64,000 nucleotides of DNA from Shimia sp. (GCA_024224295.1 JAAENN010000140.1:1-64000), one strand, 5' to 3'; shown: positions 1-9,067, numbered from the stretch's first letter. Translations and numbers: made by a program. Notes: generated by a model not told the origin, from the letters alone.

Positions 1-315
1 CACAAAGACCAGATGAAGCGTCTGGAGGAGCGGATCGCGGGAGCTAAAAAAGCTTTGGACCCAAAACCCCGTGCTGATGAGCACTATTCGGCGGCCAATC
101 TGGCCTGGCGCATGGTCATCGAAATGGTTTCCGGTCTTGGGATCGGATTTGGCATCGGATACGGGCTGGACAGCCTGTTCGGGACAATCCCGATCTTTCT
201 GGTGCTGTTTACAATGCTTGGTCTGGCCGCTGGCATCAAAACGATGCTGAACAGCGCCAAAGAGATCGAAAAGAAACAAGTGGCTGAGGCCGCTGAGAGA
301 GACGAGAGGGACTGA
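1..315 (+). CDS. atpI: ATP synthase protein I (AtpI), 5' end cut by the window
   Basis: AtpI is a small membrane protein that helps assemble the c-ring of F-type ATP synthase. The visible part has a charged N-terminus followed by two hydrophobic, glycine-rich segments (about residues 35-58 and 60-80 counted from the ATG at 13), then a charged tail, as usual for the family. The reading frame stays open upstream of that ATG to base 1 (His-Lys-Asp-Gln), so the true start probably lies outside the window. It is the first gene of an F0 operon; its stop is two bases before the GTG of atpB. Confidence 0.9.
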   Translation, partial: HKDQMKRLEERIAGAKKALDPKPRADEHYSAANLAWRMVIEMVSGLGIGFGIGYGLDSLFGTIPIFLVLFTMLGLAAGIKTMLNSAKEIEKKQVAEAAERDERD

Positions 316-317
316 AC

Positions 318-1076
318 GTGGCAAGCGAAGCACACGGCGCAGAACAAGGCGGCCTAGAATTCCACCCAATGGATCAGTTTCTGGTGAAGCCATTGTTTGG
401 CGGCACTGAGGTTGGTCTGTTCACCATCACCAATGTCACCCTGTGGATGGCGCTGGCAGTTGTGGCGGTTGTTGCCATGATGGTTGTGGGCACCCGTCGT
501 CGCGCGATTATCCCAAGCCGCGGACAGTCCATCGGTGAGCTGGCCTATGGCTTCATCTACAAAATGGTCGAAGACGTGGCTGGCAAAGACGCCGTCAAGT
601 TCTTCCCATATATCATGACGCTGTTCATGTTTATCGTGATGTCCAACTTCCTGGGCCTGATCCCGGGCTCCTTCACAACCACATCCCACTTTGCCGTGAC
701 CATCGTGCTCGCGCTGCTGGTTTTTGTAACCGTGACTGTTGTTGGATTTGTGAAAAACGGCGCAAGCTTCCTTGGCCTGTTCTGGGTGTCCAGCGCGCCG
801 CTGCCGCTGCGTCCAGTACTGGCCGTGATCGAAGTGATTTCTTACTTTGTTCGCCCGGTGAGCCACAGCGTTCGTCTTGCAGGCAATGTGATGGCCGGTC
901 ACGCCGTGATCAAAGTGTTCGCAGGCTTTGCCGCTGTGGCTGTGATCAGCCCGGTGTCCGTGGTCGCGATCACCGCAATGTATGGCCTTGAGGTGCTTGT
1001 TGCCTTCATCCAGGCCTACGTCTTTACCATTCTGACCTGTGTGTATCTGAAAGATGCGCTGCATCCTTCGCACTAA
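318..1076 (+). CDS. atpB: F0 ATP synthase subunit a
   Basis: Subunit a forms the two proton half-channels next to the rotating c-ring in the inner membrane. The 252-residue product has several long hydrophobic helices and the signature [12 protein letters not shown], in which Arg186 is the essential arginine facing the c-ring carboxylate. It starts with GTG at 318, two bases after the atpI stop, so translation is probably coupled. The length is normal. The long antisense frame opposite this gene is a codon-bias shadow. Confidence 0.97.
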   Translation: MASEAHGAEQGGLEFHPMDQFLVKPLFGGTEVGLFTITNVTLWMALAVVAVVAMMVVGTRRRAIIPSRGQSIGELAYGFIYKMVEDVAGKDAVKFFPYIMTLFMFIVMSNFLGLIPGSFTTTSHFAVTIVLALLVFVTVTVVGFVKNGASFLGLFWVSSAPLPLRPVLAVIEVISYFVRPVSHSVRLAGNVMAGHAVIKVFAGFAAVAVISPVSVVAITAMYGLEVLVAFIQAYVFTILTCVYLKDALHPSH

Positions 1077-1131
1077 CGGTCTCAGAACTCGAACTCTATC
1101 TATTAACTTCCAATCGTAAGGAGATACACTC

Positions 1132-1356
1132 ATGGAAGGTCAACTCGCACACATCGGCGCAGGTCTCGCAGGCATGGGTACAGGCATCGCAGCACTTGGT
1201 GTTGGTAACGTTGCTGCCAACTTCCTGGCCGGCGCTCTGCGCAACCCATCCGCAGCTGCTTCTCAGACTGCAACTCTCTTCATCGGCATCGCGTTTGCAG
1301 AAGCACTGGGCATCTTCTCGTTCCTGATCGCTCTGCTGCTGATGTTCGCCGTCTAA
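1132..1356 (+). CDS. atpE: F0 ATP synthase subunit c
   Basis: This 74-residue proteolipid has the two-helix hairpin of subunit c. Helix 1 carries a glycine/alanine-rich packing face, the polar loop contains ALRNPS, and helix 2 holds the proton-carrying Glu57 in IAFAEALG. The Shine-Dalgarno sequence AAGGAG lies about 10 bases upstream of the ATG. A 55-base gap to atpB and a hairpin after the gene set it apart from its neighbours, consistent with the need for many more copies of c than of the other F0 subunits. Confidence 0.97.
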   Translation: MEGQLAHIGAGLAGMGTGIAALGVGNVAANFLAGALRNPSAAASQTATLFIGIAFAEALGIFSFLIALLLMFAV

Positions 1357-1380
1357 GCCTAGCGGAATACATCCTTACGG

Positions 1381-1407
1381 CTGGGTGGGCGCTACGCGCT
1401 CACCCAG
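1381..1407 (+). other. Intergenic hairpin between atpE and atpX
   Basis: Two 12-base arms (1381-1392 and 1396-1407) pair completely, with one G-T wobble, around a 3-base loop. No T-run follows, so this is not a standard terminator. A likely role is protecting the 3' end of an atpE-containing mRNA or partly attenuating the downstream b subunit genes. Confidence 0.55.
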
Positions 1408-1437
1408 TGTAATCAGGAAGTTCCCAAGGAGGACGCT

Positions 1438-1959
1438 ATGGCGACCAATACCAACGCCGCTGAAGCGGTACATCCAATGCCGCAGCTGGAACCCTCGTTT
1501 TGGGGCAACCAGGTGGTCTGGCTTCTGATCACACTTGTTGTGATCTACCTCGTCCTGTCGCGCATTGCGCTGCCGCGCATCGCTGCGGTTCTGGCAGAGC
1601 GTCAGGGGACCATTACAAATGACATCGCCGCAGCTGAAGAGCTGAAGGCGAAGGCCGTGGAAGCGGAAGAGGCTTACAACAAAGCCCTCGCCGACGCCAA
1701 AGTGGAAGCAGCGCGTATCGTTGCCGAAGCGAAAGCGGAGATCCAGGCTGATCTGAACGCGGCCACCGAAAAGGCGGACGCAGAAATTGCAGCGAAGGCT
1801 GCCGAGTCGGAGAAGGCCATTGCCGATATCCGTGCCGGTGCGCTGGAAAGCATCAAAGACGTGGCCAACGCGACCACTGCAGAACTGGTGTCCACGCTTG
1901 GTGGCAAAGCCGAAGACGCAGATGTGGTGAAAGCCGTTGATGCGCAGATGAAGGGCTAA
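1438..1959 (+). CDS. atpX: F0 ATP synthase subunit b' (AtpX type)
   Basis: Photosynthetic and related alphaproteobacteria use two different b-type stator subunits. This 173-residue protein has an N-terminal hydrophobic anchor (about residues 25-45, [18 protein letters not shown]) followed by a long alanine/glutamate-rich coiled coil, as expected for the peripheral stalk. The RBS AGGAGG lies eight bases upstream of the ATG. Its stop is five bases before atpF. The anchor is not preceded by a cleavable signal, unlike atpF. Confidence 0.93.
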   Translation: MATNTNAAEAVHPMPQLEPSFWGNQVVWLLITLVVIYLVLSRIALPRIAAVLAERQGTITNDIAAAEELKAKAVEAEEAYNKALADAKVEAARIVAEAKAEIQADLNAATEKADAEIAAKAAESEKAIADIRAGALESIKDVANATTAELVSTLGGKAEDADVVKAVDAQMKG

Positions 1960-1964
1960 GACAC

Positions 1965-2528
1965 ATGCGTAAACTGACCACAGTTGCAGCTGTCATGGCG
2001 CTGAGCGCCTCCCCGGCGCTGGCCGCAAGCGGTCCATTCTTCTCGCTGCGTAATACTGACTTTATTGTGACATTGGGTTTCATCCTGTTTGTCGCAATCC
2101 TGATGTACTTCAAAGTGCCGTCCATTTTGGCTGGCCTTCTGGACAAACGTGCAGACGACATCAAATCCGAGCTGGACGAAGCCCGCGCCCTGCGTGAGGA
2201 AGCCCAGACGGTTCTGGCGTCTTATGAGCGCAAACAGAAAGAAGTTCAGGAGCAAGCTGCACGCATCGTAGAGCACGCCAAGAGCGAAGCTCAGGCGGCT
2301 GCAGACCAGGCGAAAGTCGATCTGGAAGCTTCTATCGCGCGCCGGTTGGCGGCTGCGGAAGACCAGATTGCCTCAGCTGAAGCCTCGGCTGTCAAGGAAG
2401 TACGCGATCAGGCGGTTGTTGTCGCGATCGGTGCAGCTCGTGACGTGATTTCCCAGCAGATGACAGCGGCGCAAGCCAACAAGCTGATCGATGCTGGTAT
2501 CTCTGAAGTAGACGCCAAGCTGCACTAA
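1965..2528 (+). CDS. atpF: F0 ATP synthase subunit b
   Basis: This is the second b-type peripheral stalk subunit, 187 residues. The N-terminus (RKLTTVAAVMALSASPALAA) looks like a processed leader, followed by a membrane segment near residues 30-50 and a long charged coiled coil that binds subunit delta and the F1 head. It is the last gene of the F0 operon. The F1 genes (atpHAGDC) are not nearby, as is usual in alphaproteobacteria. A rho-independent terminator follows at 2556. Confidence 0.95.
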   Translation: MRKLTTVAAVMALSASPALAASGPFFSLRNTDFIVTLGFILFVAILMYFKVPSILAGLLDKRADDIKSELDEARALREEAQTVLASYERKQKEVQEQAARIVEHAKSEAQAAADQAKVDLEASIARRLAAAEDQIASAEASAVKEVRDQAVVVAIGAARDVISQQMTAAQANKLIDAGISEVDAKLH

Positions 2529-2555
2529 GCTTGCGGACTGTTTGAACAAATTTAA

Positions 2556-2589
2556 GAAAACCCGGTCCTGAATGGGCCGGGTTTTCTGC
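2556..2589 (+). terminator. Terminator of the F0 ATP synthase operon
   Basis: GAAAACCCGG (2556-2565) pairs with CCGGGTTTTC (2577-2586), extended by three inner pairs around a 5-base loop. The T-rich right arm completes a rho-independent terminator 28 bases after the atpF stop. Confidence 0.85.
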
Positions 2590-2661
2590 ATTTCTGCCGC
2601 CTTTCAGCCGCATTTGGATGGTGTTTATCGCACTAAGCAAAGGCACGTGCGGGAGTTCGAT

Positions 2662-3045
2662 ATGCATAAAGTGGCAATTTTTCTGGTGATCGCGGCGGCG
2701 ACAGGCTGTTCCGGCGGTACGACCAAGGTCTCCACCAAATCCGCGCCGTTGGAGCCGGGTGAGGTGTTTTGGGCAAAAAACCAACTGGCGGTTCAAACCG
2801 AGCTGCCGGGAGAGGCTCGGTTTCAGAACTTTGAGATCATGGCGCTGAGCAATGGTGATCGGGTCTATTGCGGTCAGATGAACGCCATTTCCAGATCAGG
2901 CATTTCGGAAGGTTTTGTGCCGTTTTACATGCGCCGTAGTGCAGGCACGGTGAAAGCAGTGAACACAGGCGTGAACAATGCGGAGTTTTCGGCAAAGAAA
3001 TGCGCGAAGGCCCGTAATGGGGCCCTGCGCATCAATAAGGTCTAA
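2662..3045 (+). CDS. Small predicted lipoprotein, function unknown
   Basis: The 127-residue product has a short hydrophobic signal and a lipobox-like AATGC with Cys16 as the likely lipidated residue, so it is expected at the periplasmic face of a membrane. I chose the ATG at 2662 because it has a GGGAG Shine-Dalgarno sequence and gives a proper signal; an upstream in-frame ATG lies inside the atpF terminator. Two further cysteines (in VYCGQM and KKCAKA) could form a disulfide. I do not recognise the family. It is convergent with the RNase T2 gene. Confidence 0.7.
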   Translation: MHKVAIFLVIAAATGCSGGTTKVSTKSAPLEPGEVFWAKNQLAVQTELPGEARFQNFEIMALSNGDRVYCGQMNAISRSGISEGFVPFYMRRSAGTVKAVNTGVNNAEFSAKKCAKARNGALRINKV

Positions 3046-3048
3046 GGC

Positions 3049-3696
3049 CTAGCGGACGGGATCAAAGCGCGCGTTGGAGAGTGTGCAGTCTTTGATCACG
3101 TCACGACCACAGGGCACTGGTTCCAAATCTTTGGAGAGGCACACGCGGGCTTCCTGAATGAAACTGTCGCGACAGGTGATGGTCAGCATGTCTGGCTCAA
3201 GTTTCGGGTTGGCCATTAGGAAGGCGTCCTCCACCACGGATGCGGGCAGTTTCACCGTTTTGTCCAGTTTGCGGAAAACGGCAGGTCGCGTGATGCTTTG
3301 ATAGGCTTTGCGCGCGGTGGCGAAATAGTCTTCGCCTGACAGCCCGGAACAGGTGCCGTGTTTCTTCCACTGGTACCAAGCGAGGCCAGAGGTGCCCATG
3401 ATGTCGGCCATGGAATTGGTCACATGGCGCGGCGGGTTTCGCTCAGCTGTGATGCAGTGGTCCGGCCAACTGCGGTGATATTGCGGCCAGAGACCGTGCA
3501 TGATCCAGCCAAAGTCCTCGCTGTCGTCACATTGAGGGCTGCCTTTGGCGTCACCTTCGATGGCGCACCAGTTGGGGGACCAACTGAGCGCCAGCACGTA
3601 ATAGTCAAACTCACCGGCTTTATCGCCGTCGGCAATTGCCGCGTTGGCAAGTGGTAGGGCGCAGAGACCTGCGATGACGGCAAGGCGTTTGAGCAT
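3049..3696 (-). CDS. Secreted ribonuclease T2 family protein
   Basis: RNase T2 enzymes cut RNA through 2',3'-cyclic intermediates, usually outside the cytoplasm. The 215-residue product has a signal peptide (residues 1-20, MLKRLAVIAGLCALPLANAA) and both active-site blocks: CAS1 with His67 in HGLWP and CAS2 with WKKHGTC (His113). Several cysteines fit the usual disulfides. The gene begins one base after the stop of the ankyrin gene at 3698, so the two are almost certainly translated from one mRNA. Roles could be nutrient (phosphate or nucleoside) scavenging or toxicity. Confidence 0.92.
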   Translation of the reverse strand: MLKRLAVIAGLCALPLANAAIADGDKAGEFDYYVLALSWSPNWCAIEGDAKGSPQCDDSEDFGWIMHGLWPQYHRSWPDHCITAERNPPRHVTNSMADIMGTSGLAWYQWKKHGTCSGLSGEDYFATARKAYQSITRPAVFRKLDKTVKLPASVVEDAFLMANPKLEPDMLTITCRDSFIQEARVCLSKDLEPVPCGRDVIKDCTLSNARFDPVR

Positions 3697-3697
3697 G

Positions 3698-4525
3698 TTA
3701 CTTGTTATCCTGCAAAGTACGTGGTGGTGTCAGTCCAGCCTCGCGATAAAGAGTTTTTATCGCGCTGTCGAGTTCGTCTTGCGTGGCTTTCCCAGCCTTG
3801 ATTCTTGGCCGCATTACCAATTCTAGGATCTCGACTCCTTCTTCGACTTTTTGTCGTTTGGCAGCGGTTTCGAGTTCCAGTTGTATGGCAGCAAGTGTCG
3901 CAAAAAGGTCTGTCGTTTCCGAAACCATTTCGCGTTGCATCGGATTCTGGTTGGGACAGTTTTGCAGCCAGTAGGTTTTTGCCGCGTCCTGAGATGTGTC
4001 TGCGCCCGCTTCCTGCAGCGCCTTCAGGACTTTCGGGTACGGGCTTCGGTCTACATAGTAAGGCAGAGACACATAGAATGGTACCAACGCAAAAGGGTTG
4101 TTTGCATCTGGCGCGCAAACTTGCAGGTGAATGTCCAAGGATAGCAGTGCATGATGATATGCCGTCAGCCCATCGTCATCTGTGGTGTTCAGATCGTGCC
4201 CCGTTTGAGGGCTTTCAAGTATCTCGCGCACCAACGGGTAGAGCCCATTTGCGGCCGCGTTGATCAACGGCGTGCGGCCGTTTTTGTCGGTCTTTGAAAA
4301 GGCGCTTGTGTCGGACACCGCAACGGCCTTTAACGCGCGTACCGCTTCCAACTCTAACTCTGTCCATTCTTCTCGTCCGCCACCGGTCATTTCTCCGGCG
4401 ATGTAGATGCTCTTTGACAACTCTCGGACCACGTCATTGGCGCCTTCGGTTGAAGCCTCTGACCACACGGGATGCGCCAAACCAAACACAGCGATCATTG
4501 CGGCAGCGCATTGCCGAAAACGCAT
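3698..4525 (-). CDS. Secreted ankyrin-repeat protein coupled to RNase T2
   Basis: The 275-residue product has a cleavable signal peptide (about residues 1-24, ending VWSEA). Residues 79-135 contain ankyrin-type repeats (NGRTPLINAAANGLYPLVR and DDGLTAYHHALLS). The rest is helical and of unknown function. Ankyrin repeats mediate protein-protein binding. The gene is first in a two-gene unit with RNase T2, with one base between stop and start, which suggests a partner, inhibitor or chaperone of the nuclease. That role is inference. Confidence 0.8.
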   Translation of the reverse strand: MRFRQCAAAMIAVFGLAHPVWSEASTEGANDVVRELSKSIYIAGEMTGGGREEWTELELEAVRALKAVAVSDTSAFSKTDKNGRTPLINAAANGLYPLVREILESPQTGHDLNTTDDDGLTAYHHALLSLDIHLQVCAPDANNPFALVPFYVSLPYYVDRSPYPKVLKALQEAGADTSQDAAKTYWLQNCPNQNPMQREMVSETTDLFATLAAIQLELETAAKRQKVEEGVEILELVMRPRIKAGKATQDELDSAIKTLYREAGLTPPRTLQDNK

Positions 4526-4678
4526 TCACTCTTTCCTTTTTTGTTCAGCCGCACTATATCGTGCCCAAGTTCCCCTACAACGGAAACCCGCACCAGACCA
4601 TCGGTGCCGTCTGACACAAGTCAGACGATGGGAAATCTGTACCTTTTTCAGGGGAAAAACGTTGTAAGGAGTAGAGAT

Positions 4679-5434
4679 ATGGCCAAGCTGCTGCACCCAA
4701 AAGCCACCGCCGTCTGGCTGGTGGACAACACCACGATCAGCTTCAAACAGATTGCGGATTTTGTTGGCATGCACGAGCTGGAAATTCAGGGCATCGCGGA
4801 TGGCGATGTGGCCGTGGGCGTAAAAGGCTTTGACCCGGTTGCCAACAACCAATTGGTTCAGTCTGAGATTGATGCGGCAGAGAATAATCCGCTGGCCAAG
4901 TTGAAGCTAAAATTCAACGCGGCGGCATCTGGCGAAGAAAAACGCCGTGGTCCGCGCTATACACCGCTTTCCAAACGTCAGGACCGCCCCGCGTCGATTC
5001 TATGGCTGGTGAAGTTTCATCCGGAACTGTCTGATGGTCAGGTGAGCAAGCTGGTAGGCACAACCAAGCCAACCATCCAGGCGATCCGTGAGCGCACGCA
5101 CTGGAACATTGCTAACATCCAGCCAATTGATCCTGTCGCACTGGGCCTGTGTAAACAATCCGAGCTTGATTCGGCAGTTCAGAAAGCCGCTGCAAAACGG
5201 GCTGCGGAAGGCATTGTTATGTCTGATGATGAACGACGTAAACTTGTGTCCACCGAGCAATCTCTAGAAATGGAAGCAGAGCCTAAAGTGCCAAGTGCGA
5301 TTGAAGGCCTGGAGACATTTTCTTTGGCAGATGATGGCGATGATAGCAGCGACGAGCGTTCGGACGATGACTTCGCGGATGCGGACAGCTTCTTCAACTT
5401 GCCTGGCGGCGACGAGGAAGAGCAACCTCGCTAG
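4679..5434 (+). CDS. trcR: DUF1013 / TrcR-type cell-cycle transcriptional regulator
   Basis: This 251-residue protein matches the alphaproteobacterial DUF1013 family, named TrcR in current annotation and linked to cell-cycle transcription. It carries two helix-turn-helix-like segments: residues about 10-40 (VWLVDNTTISFKQIADFVG) and about 102-140 (ILWLVKFHPELSDGQVSKLV then TKPTIQAIRERTHWN). The C-terminal tail is strongly acidic. The start at 4679 has an AAGGAG RBS; the frame is open further upstream but lacks one. It is monocistronic, with a terminator at 5461. Confidence 0.8.
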   Translation: MAKLLHPKATAVWLVDNTTISFKQIADFVGMHELEIQGIADGDVAVGVKGFDPVANNQLVQSEIDAAENNPLAKLKLKFNAAASGEEKRRGPRYTPLSKRQDRPASILWLVKFHPELSDGQVSKLVGTTKPTIQAIRERTHWNIANIQPIDPVALGLCKQSELDSAVQKAAAKRAAEGIVMSDDERRKLVSTEQSLEMEAEPKVPSAIEGLETFSLADDGDDSSDERSDDDFADADSFFNLPGGDEEEQPR

Positions 5435-5460
5435 GAGACTTTCTGCAGTTACTAAATTGC

Positions 5461-5492
5461 AAAGACCGCGTTTTTTGGGCGCGGTCTTTTTT
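5461..5492 (+). terminator. Rho-independent terminator after trcR
   Basis: AAAGACCGCG (5461-5470) pairs with CGCGGTCTTT (5480-5489), followed by T's, 26 bases past the trcR stop. The opposite strand could use the same hairpin for recR, but its T-run is shorter. Confidence 0.85.
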
Positions 5493-5532
5493 GTTGGACC
5501 GAACTCCTGAGGAGTGAACCTATTGAGCTCGG

Positions 5533-6126
5533 TTAAGATAAAGTTTTCCGAGCATTGAGCGCCGCGCTGATGGTGCCTTCGTCAAGGTAGTCCAGCTCCC
5601 CTCCTACGGGAACGCCTTGAGCCAAGGAGGTTAGTCGGACATGCTCTTCCAATTGATCTGCTATGTAGTGCGCAGTGGTCTGGCCATCAACGGTGGCATT
5701 GAGCGCTAGGATCACCTCAGAAATGCCTTCGCTGACCACACGGTCCATTAGGCGGGGGATGGAGAGTTCTTCTGGTCCAACACCCTCCAGAGCGGAGAGT
5801 GTGCCGCCCAGCACGTGGTAGCGGCCGTCAAACACTTGAGCCCGTTCCATGGCCCAGAGGTCGGCGACGTCTTCGACCACGCAGAGCACGCCTGTGGCGC
5901 GTTTCTCAGAAGCGCAGATATCACAGATGTCAGACGTGCCCACGTTGCCGCAGTTCAGGCACTCACGCGCGGTTGCAGCGACTTGCAACATGGCGTCGGA
6001 CAGAGGGGTGAGCAACAGCGCACGTTTGCGGATCAGGTGCAACACGGCGCGCCGGGCAGAGCGGGGGCCAAGCCCGGGCAGCTTGGCCATCATCTCTATC
6101 AGTGTATCAATTTCGGAACTGCTCAT
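5533..6126 (-). CDS. recR: Recombination mediator RecR
   Basis: RecR acts with RecO/RecF to load RecA on SSB-coated gaps. The 197-residue protein has the N-terminal helix-hairpin-helix region ([16 protein letters not shown]), a four-cysteine zinc finger (residues about 56-75, CLNCGN...CDIC), and a Toprim domain ([15 protein letters not shown]). The length is standard. It is the last gene of a dnaX-ybaB-recR series on the minus strand, the classic bacterial arrangement, although the 66-base gap before it leaves room for its own promoter. Confidence 0.97.
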   Translation of the reverse strand: MSSSEIDTLIEMMAKLPGLGPRSARRAVLHLIRKRALLLTPLSDAMLQVAATARECLNCGNVGTSDICDICASEKRATGVLCVVEDVADLWAMERAQVFDGRYHVLGGTLSALEGVGPEELSIPRLMDRVVSEGISEVILALNATVDGQTTAHYIADQLEEHVRLTSLAQGVPVGGELDYLDEGTISAALNARKTLS

Positions 6127-6192
6127 GTCCGGGCCTTTTCTGGCATGCCTTTTGTAGGACTATAGCAAGAACCAACCCGGAACACACCTACC

Positions 6193-6537
6193 TTAGAACG
6201 GCAGTTTCATGTCCGCTGGCAGACCCAATTCGGAGGTGATTTTGCCAAGCTCTTCCTGAGCGCGGTCGCTGGCTTTGGTTTGGGCGTCTTTGATTGCCGC
6301 GAGGATCAGGTCCTCGACCACTTCTTTGTCGTCGCCGTTGAAGATCGACGGATCGATGTCCAATGCTTTTAGTTCACCTTTGGCAGAGGCGGTGGCTTTT
6401 ACAAGACCGGCGCCGCTTTCGCCAACAACCATGATGTTGTGCAGTTCGTCCTGCATGTCGGTCATGCGGGTCTGCATTTCCTGGGCTTTTTTCATCATGC
6501 CGGCCATGTCGCCGAGATTGCCGAGTCCTTTGAGCAT
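6193..6537 (-). CDS. ybaB: YbaB/EbfC family nucleoid-associated protein
   Basis: YbaB/EbfC proteins are small dimeric DNA-binding proteins. The 114-residue product shows the family pattern: an N-terminal helix rich in Met, Gln and Lys (MMKKAQEMQTRMTDMQDEL), a central beta hairpin (GLVKATASAKGELKALDID) and a C-terminal helical part ending LPADMKLPF. The RBS AGGAGA is well placed. It lies between dnaX and recR on the same strand, its normal context. Confidence 0.95.
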   Translation of the reverse strand: MLKGLGNLGDMAGMMKKAQEMQTRMTDMQDELHNIMVVGESGAGLVKATASAKGELKALDIDPSIFNGDDKEVVEDLILAAIKDAQTKASDRAQEELGKITSELGLPADMKLPF

Positions 6538-6635
6538 TGGGTCTCTCCTGAGTGTGATTGCTTGCCGCCTAGATACGAACCCAGGGCTTTATAAACAAGG
6601 GTGTGGTGCCGAATAGAGTTAAGCGCTGTAGTGTC

Positions 6636-8411
6636 TCACTCCTCAAACGGATCCCATTCGTCTTCGACTTCGGGCAGTGCTTCTGCGAGGGCTTCGTTGG
6701 CCAACTCGCGGCGAGATTTGATGTCGGTGATTTTGGACTTCGGGAAAGCTTCCATGACGGCCTGAACCAGCGGGTGACCCAGCGCCTGCTCGCGCATTTC
6801 GTTTTCAGCGGCGTCGCGGACTTCTGCAATCGCGGGCGCGCCGCCTTCGTTTACAAGGATCACTGCCCAGCGTGAGCCGGTCCAGCGTTGCAGCTGGCTG
6901 CCCAGTTTCTGGGCCAGGTCCTTGGGCGCTCCGGGCGCAGGTTCAAATTCGATCCGGCCCGGCTGGTAGTTGGCAAGCCGCACGTATTCTTCGACATGTA
7001 CGCGCAGCACACCGTCGCGACGCTGACGGACCAGTTCCACCACGTGTTCAAAGGTGGGGTATTTGGCCAAGGCTGTGTCGTTTTGCACGGCCAGCGCCGT
7101 CACGGTGCCGCCGCCAGCGTGGGACGTCGGCGCGCCATGCATTGGTCCATTGCCGCCGCCCATCGGGCCGCCTTGGGCGTTGGTGCTGCCAGCGCCTGGC
7201 CCGCCGCCATATCCGCCACCGCCATTGGGGGGCGTTGGGGGAGGGGGCGTGTTTTGCAGCTTGCGCACCAGCTCTTCCGGACTGGGCAGGTCTGCGACGT
7301 GGGTCAGGCGGATAATGGCCATTTCTGCGGCCATCATCGCGTTGGGCGCGGCAGCCACTTCTTCCAGTGTCTTCAGCAGCATCTGCCACATGCGGGTGAG
7401 CACGCGCATCGGTAGGTCCGTCGCCATAGCCTGACCTCGGGCGCGTTCATCCGGGTTGACGGTGGGGTCTTCGGCCGCCTCGGGGGTGATTTTCACGACG
7501 GAAATCCAATGGGTGATTTCTGCCAGATCACGCAAGATGGCCATGGGATCAGCCCCTGCAGCATATTGTGCGGAGAGCTCGTTCAGGGCGCCACCGGCGT
7601 CGCCGCGCAGGATCATGTCAAACAGGTCGAGTACGCGGCCACGGTCCGCGAGACCCAGCATGGCGCGGACTTGATCAGCGGTGGTTTCACCTGCGCCGTG
7701 GGAGATTGCCTGATCCAGCAACGAGGTCGCGTCCCGCGCAGAGCCTTCAGCCGCACGGGTGATGAGTGCGAGCGCATCATCCGCGATTTCGGCATTCTCG
7801 GAGGTTGCGATGCGGCTGAGCATGCCGATCATGTCTTCGGGCTCAATCCGGCGCAAATCGAAGCGTTGGCAGCGCGAGAGCACGGTCACCGGAACCTTGC
7901 GAATCTCGGTCGTGGCGAAAATGAACTTCACATGGGCGGGAGGCTCTTCCAGGGTCTTCAACAGCGCGTTGAAGGCGCTGGTGGAGAGCATATGCACCTC
8001 ATCGATGATGTAGATCTTGTAGCGCGCGGAGGCGGCCCGGTAGTGCACGGAATCAATGATTTCGCGAATGTCGTTCACACCGGTGCGCGAGGCCGCGTCC
8101 ATTTCCATCACGTCAACGTGGCGGCCTTCCATGATGGCGGTGCAGTGTTCGCAGACGCCGCAAGGCTCGGTGGTGGGGCCTGAGCCGCCATCCGGGCCAA
8201 TGCAGTTCATGCCTTTGGCGATGATCCGCGCGGTGGTGGTTTTGCCGGTGCCGCGGATGCCGGTCATGACAAAGGCCTGGGCAATCCGATCCGCCTCAAA
8301 GGCGTTTTTCAGAGTGCGCACCATGGCGTCCTGCCCCACCAAATCCGCAAAGGTTTCGGGGCGGTATTTGCGCGCGAGAACCTGGTAGGCGGTGTCGGGG
8401 GTGTCAGTCAT
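6636..8411 (-). CDS. dnaX: DNA polymerase III subunits gamma/tau
   Basis: DnaX is the clamp-loader ATPase that links polymerase III to the helicase. The 591-residue product has Walker A GIRGTGKT (residues 51-58), a zinc-binding cysteine set (CIGP...CGVCEHC), a Walker B-type block (IYIIDEVHM) and a sensor segment (SRCQRFDLR). A linker very rich in Gly and Pro precedes the C-terminal tau domain. I placed the start at 8411 because AGG lies six bases upstream; ATG 8417 is an alternative. No programmed frameshift site was found. Confidence 0.95.
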   Translation of the reverse strand: MTDTPDTAYQVLARKYRPETFADLVGQDAMVRTLKNAFEADRIAQAFVMTGIRGTGKTTTARIIAKGMNCIGPDGGSGPTTEPCGVCEHCTAIMEGRHVDVMEMDAASRTGVNDIREIIDSVHYRAASARYKIYIIDEVHMLSTSAFNALLKTLEEPPAHVKFIFATTEIRKVPVTVLSRCQRFDLRRIEPEDMIGMLSRIATSENAEIADDALALITRAAEGSARDATSLLDQAISHGAGETTADQVRAMLGLADRGRVLDLFDMILRGDAGGALNELSAQYAAGADPMAILRDLAEITHWISVVKITPEAAEDPTVNPDERARGQAMATDLPMRVLTRMWQMLLKTLEEVAAAPNAMMAAEMAIIRLTHVADLPSPEELVRKLQNTPPPPTPPNGGGGYGGGPGAGSTNAQGGPMGGGNGPMHGAPTSHAGGGTVTALAVQNDTALAKYPTFEHVVELVRQRRDGVLRVHVEEYVRLANYQPGRIEFEPAPGAPKDLAQKLGSQLQRWTGSRWAVILVNEGGAPAIAEVRDAAENEMREQALGHPLVQAVMEAFPKSKITDIKSRRELANEALAEALPEVEDEWDPFEE

Positions 8412-8572
8412 GGCCATCCTGAAAATTGCGGGGCCGCAGATTCGGCTGGCCCCTGTGCGTCGTCTGGCGCAGGTTAAGCGGGAGGAGGCGGCGCGTCCAC
8501 CGGATAAGAGGGGATGTGGCGTGCAGTGCGCGCTGGACGTGCACCTGTAGCGTTGGAAAGTAAGGGGATGAC

Positions 8573-9067
8573 ATGGGGTATGAGTTGTTTGCGATGACGA
8601 TTGGGGGTGGTGACTTGGCCCTAGCGCCCGTGCCCGGTGCTGACGGCGATTTACAGGCAGATGTAGCGGCCATTGCTCAGTGGGGCGCAACATTGGTGAT
8701 CAGCGCGACGGAAACGGAGGAAATGCAAAACCTTGGGGCGGGAGAGCTGCCGAGGGCATTGCAGGAGGCTGGGATCGATTGGGTACATTTCCCGATTCGC
8801 GATTTCGGCGTGCCGAAAGGCGATATGAAGGTGCAGTGGGTCGAGGTGGCGGCGAGTGCGCTGGAGCAACTGCAGGCCGGGGCACGGATCCTTGTGCATT
8901 GTCGCGGCGGATGTGGCCGATCAGGGATGTTGGTGCTTCAGTTGATGATTGAGGCTGGGATGGCGGAAGAGGAGGCGTTGCAACAGTTACGCGCGGTGCG
9001 GCCTTGTGCTGTGGAAACTGACGAACAGATGGTTTGGGCCTCGAAAGACGTGCTGACACACGCGTAG
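8573..9067 (+). CDS. Dual-specificity / CDKN3-like protein phosphatase
   Basis: The 164-residue cytoplasmic protein carries the cysteine-phosphatase P-loop HCRGGCGRSG (about residues 106-115; HCx5R with catalytic Cys and Arg) and an upstream general-acid region (FPIRDFGVPK). This places it in the small dual-specificity phosphatase family related to CDKN3. The substrate is unknown; phosphotyrosine, phosphoserine or phosphoinositide-like ligands are possible. The start has an AAGGGG RBS five bases upstream. It is divergent from dnaX and convergent with the cytochrome c gene. Confidence 0.85.
   Translation: MGYELFAMTIGGGDLALAPVPGADGDLQADVAAIAQWGATLVISATETEEMQNLGAGELPRALQEAGIDWVHFPIRDFGVPKGDMKVQWVEVAASALEQLQAGARILVHCRGGCGRSGMLVLQLMIEAGMAEEEALQQLRAVRPCAVETDEQMVWASKDVLTHA

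Noticed and set aside
354..1133. Long minus-strand frame (259 codons) opposite atpB
   Set aside because: It lies exactly antisense to a clear subunit a gene, has a composition dominated by His/Gln as in reverse-frame shadows, and no RBS or domain.
2572..3045. Longer version of the lipoprotein gene starting at 2572
   Set aside because: That start lies within the atpF terminator hairpin and would destroy the lipoprotein signal; the ATG at 2662 has an RBS and lipobox.
6636..8411. Programmed frameshift in dnaX producing a gamma form
   Set aside because: No A-AAA-AAG-type slippery heptamer is visible near the end of domain III; a short AAAAAC run near the 5' end is in the wrong place.
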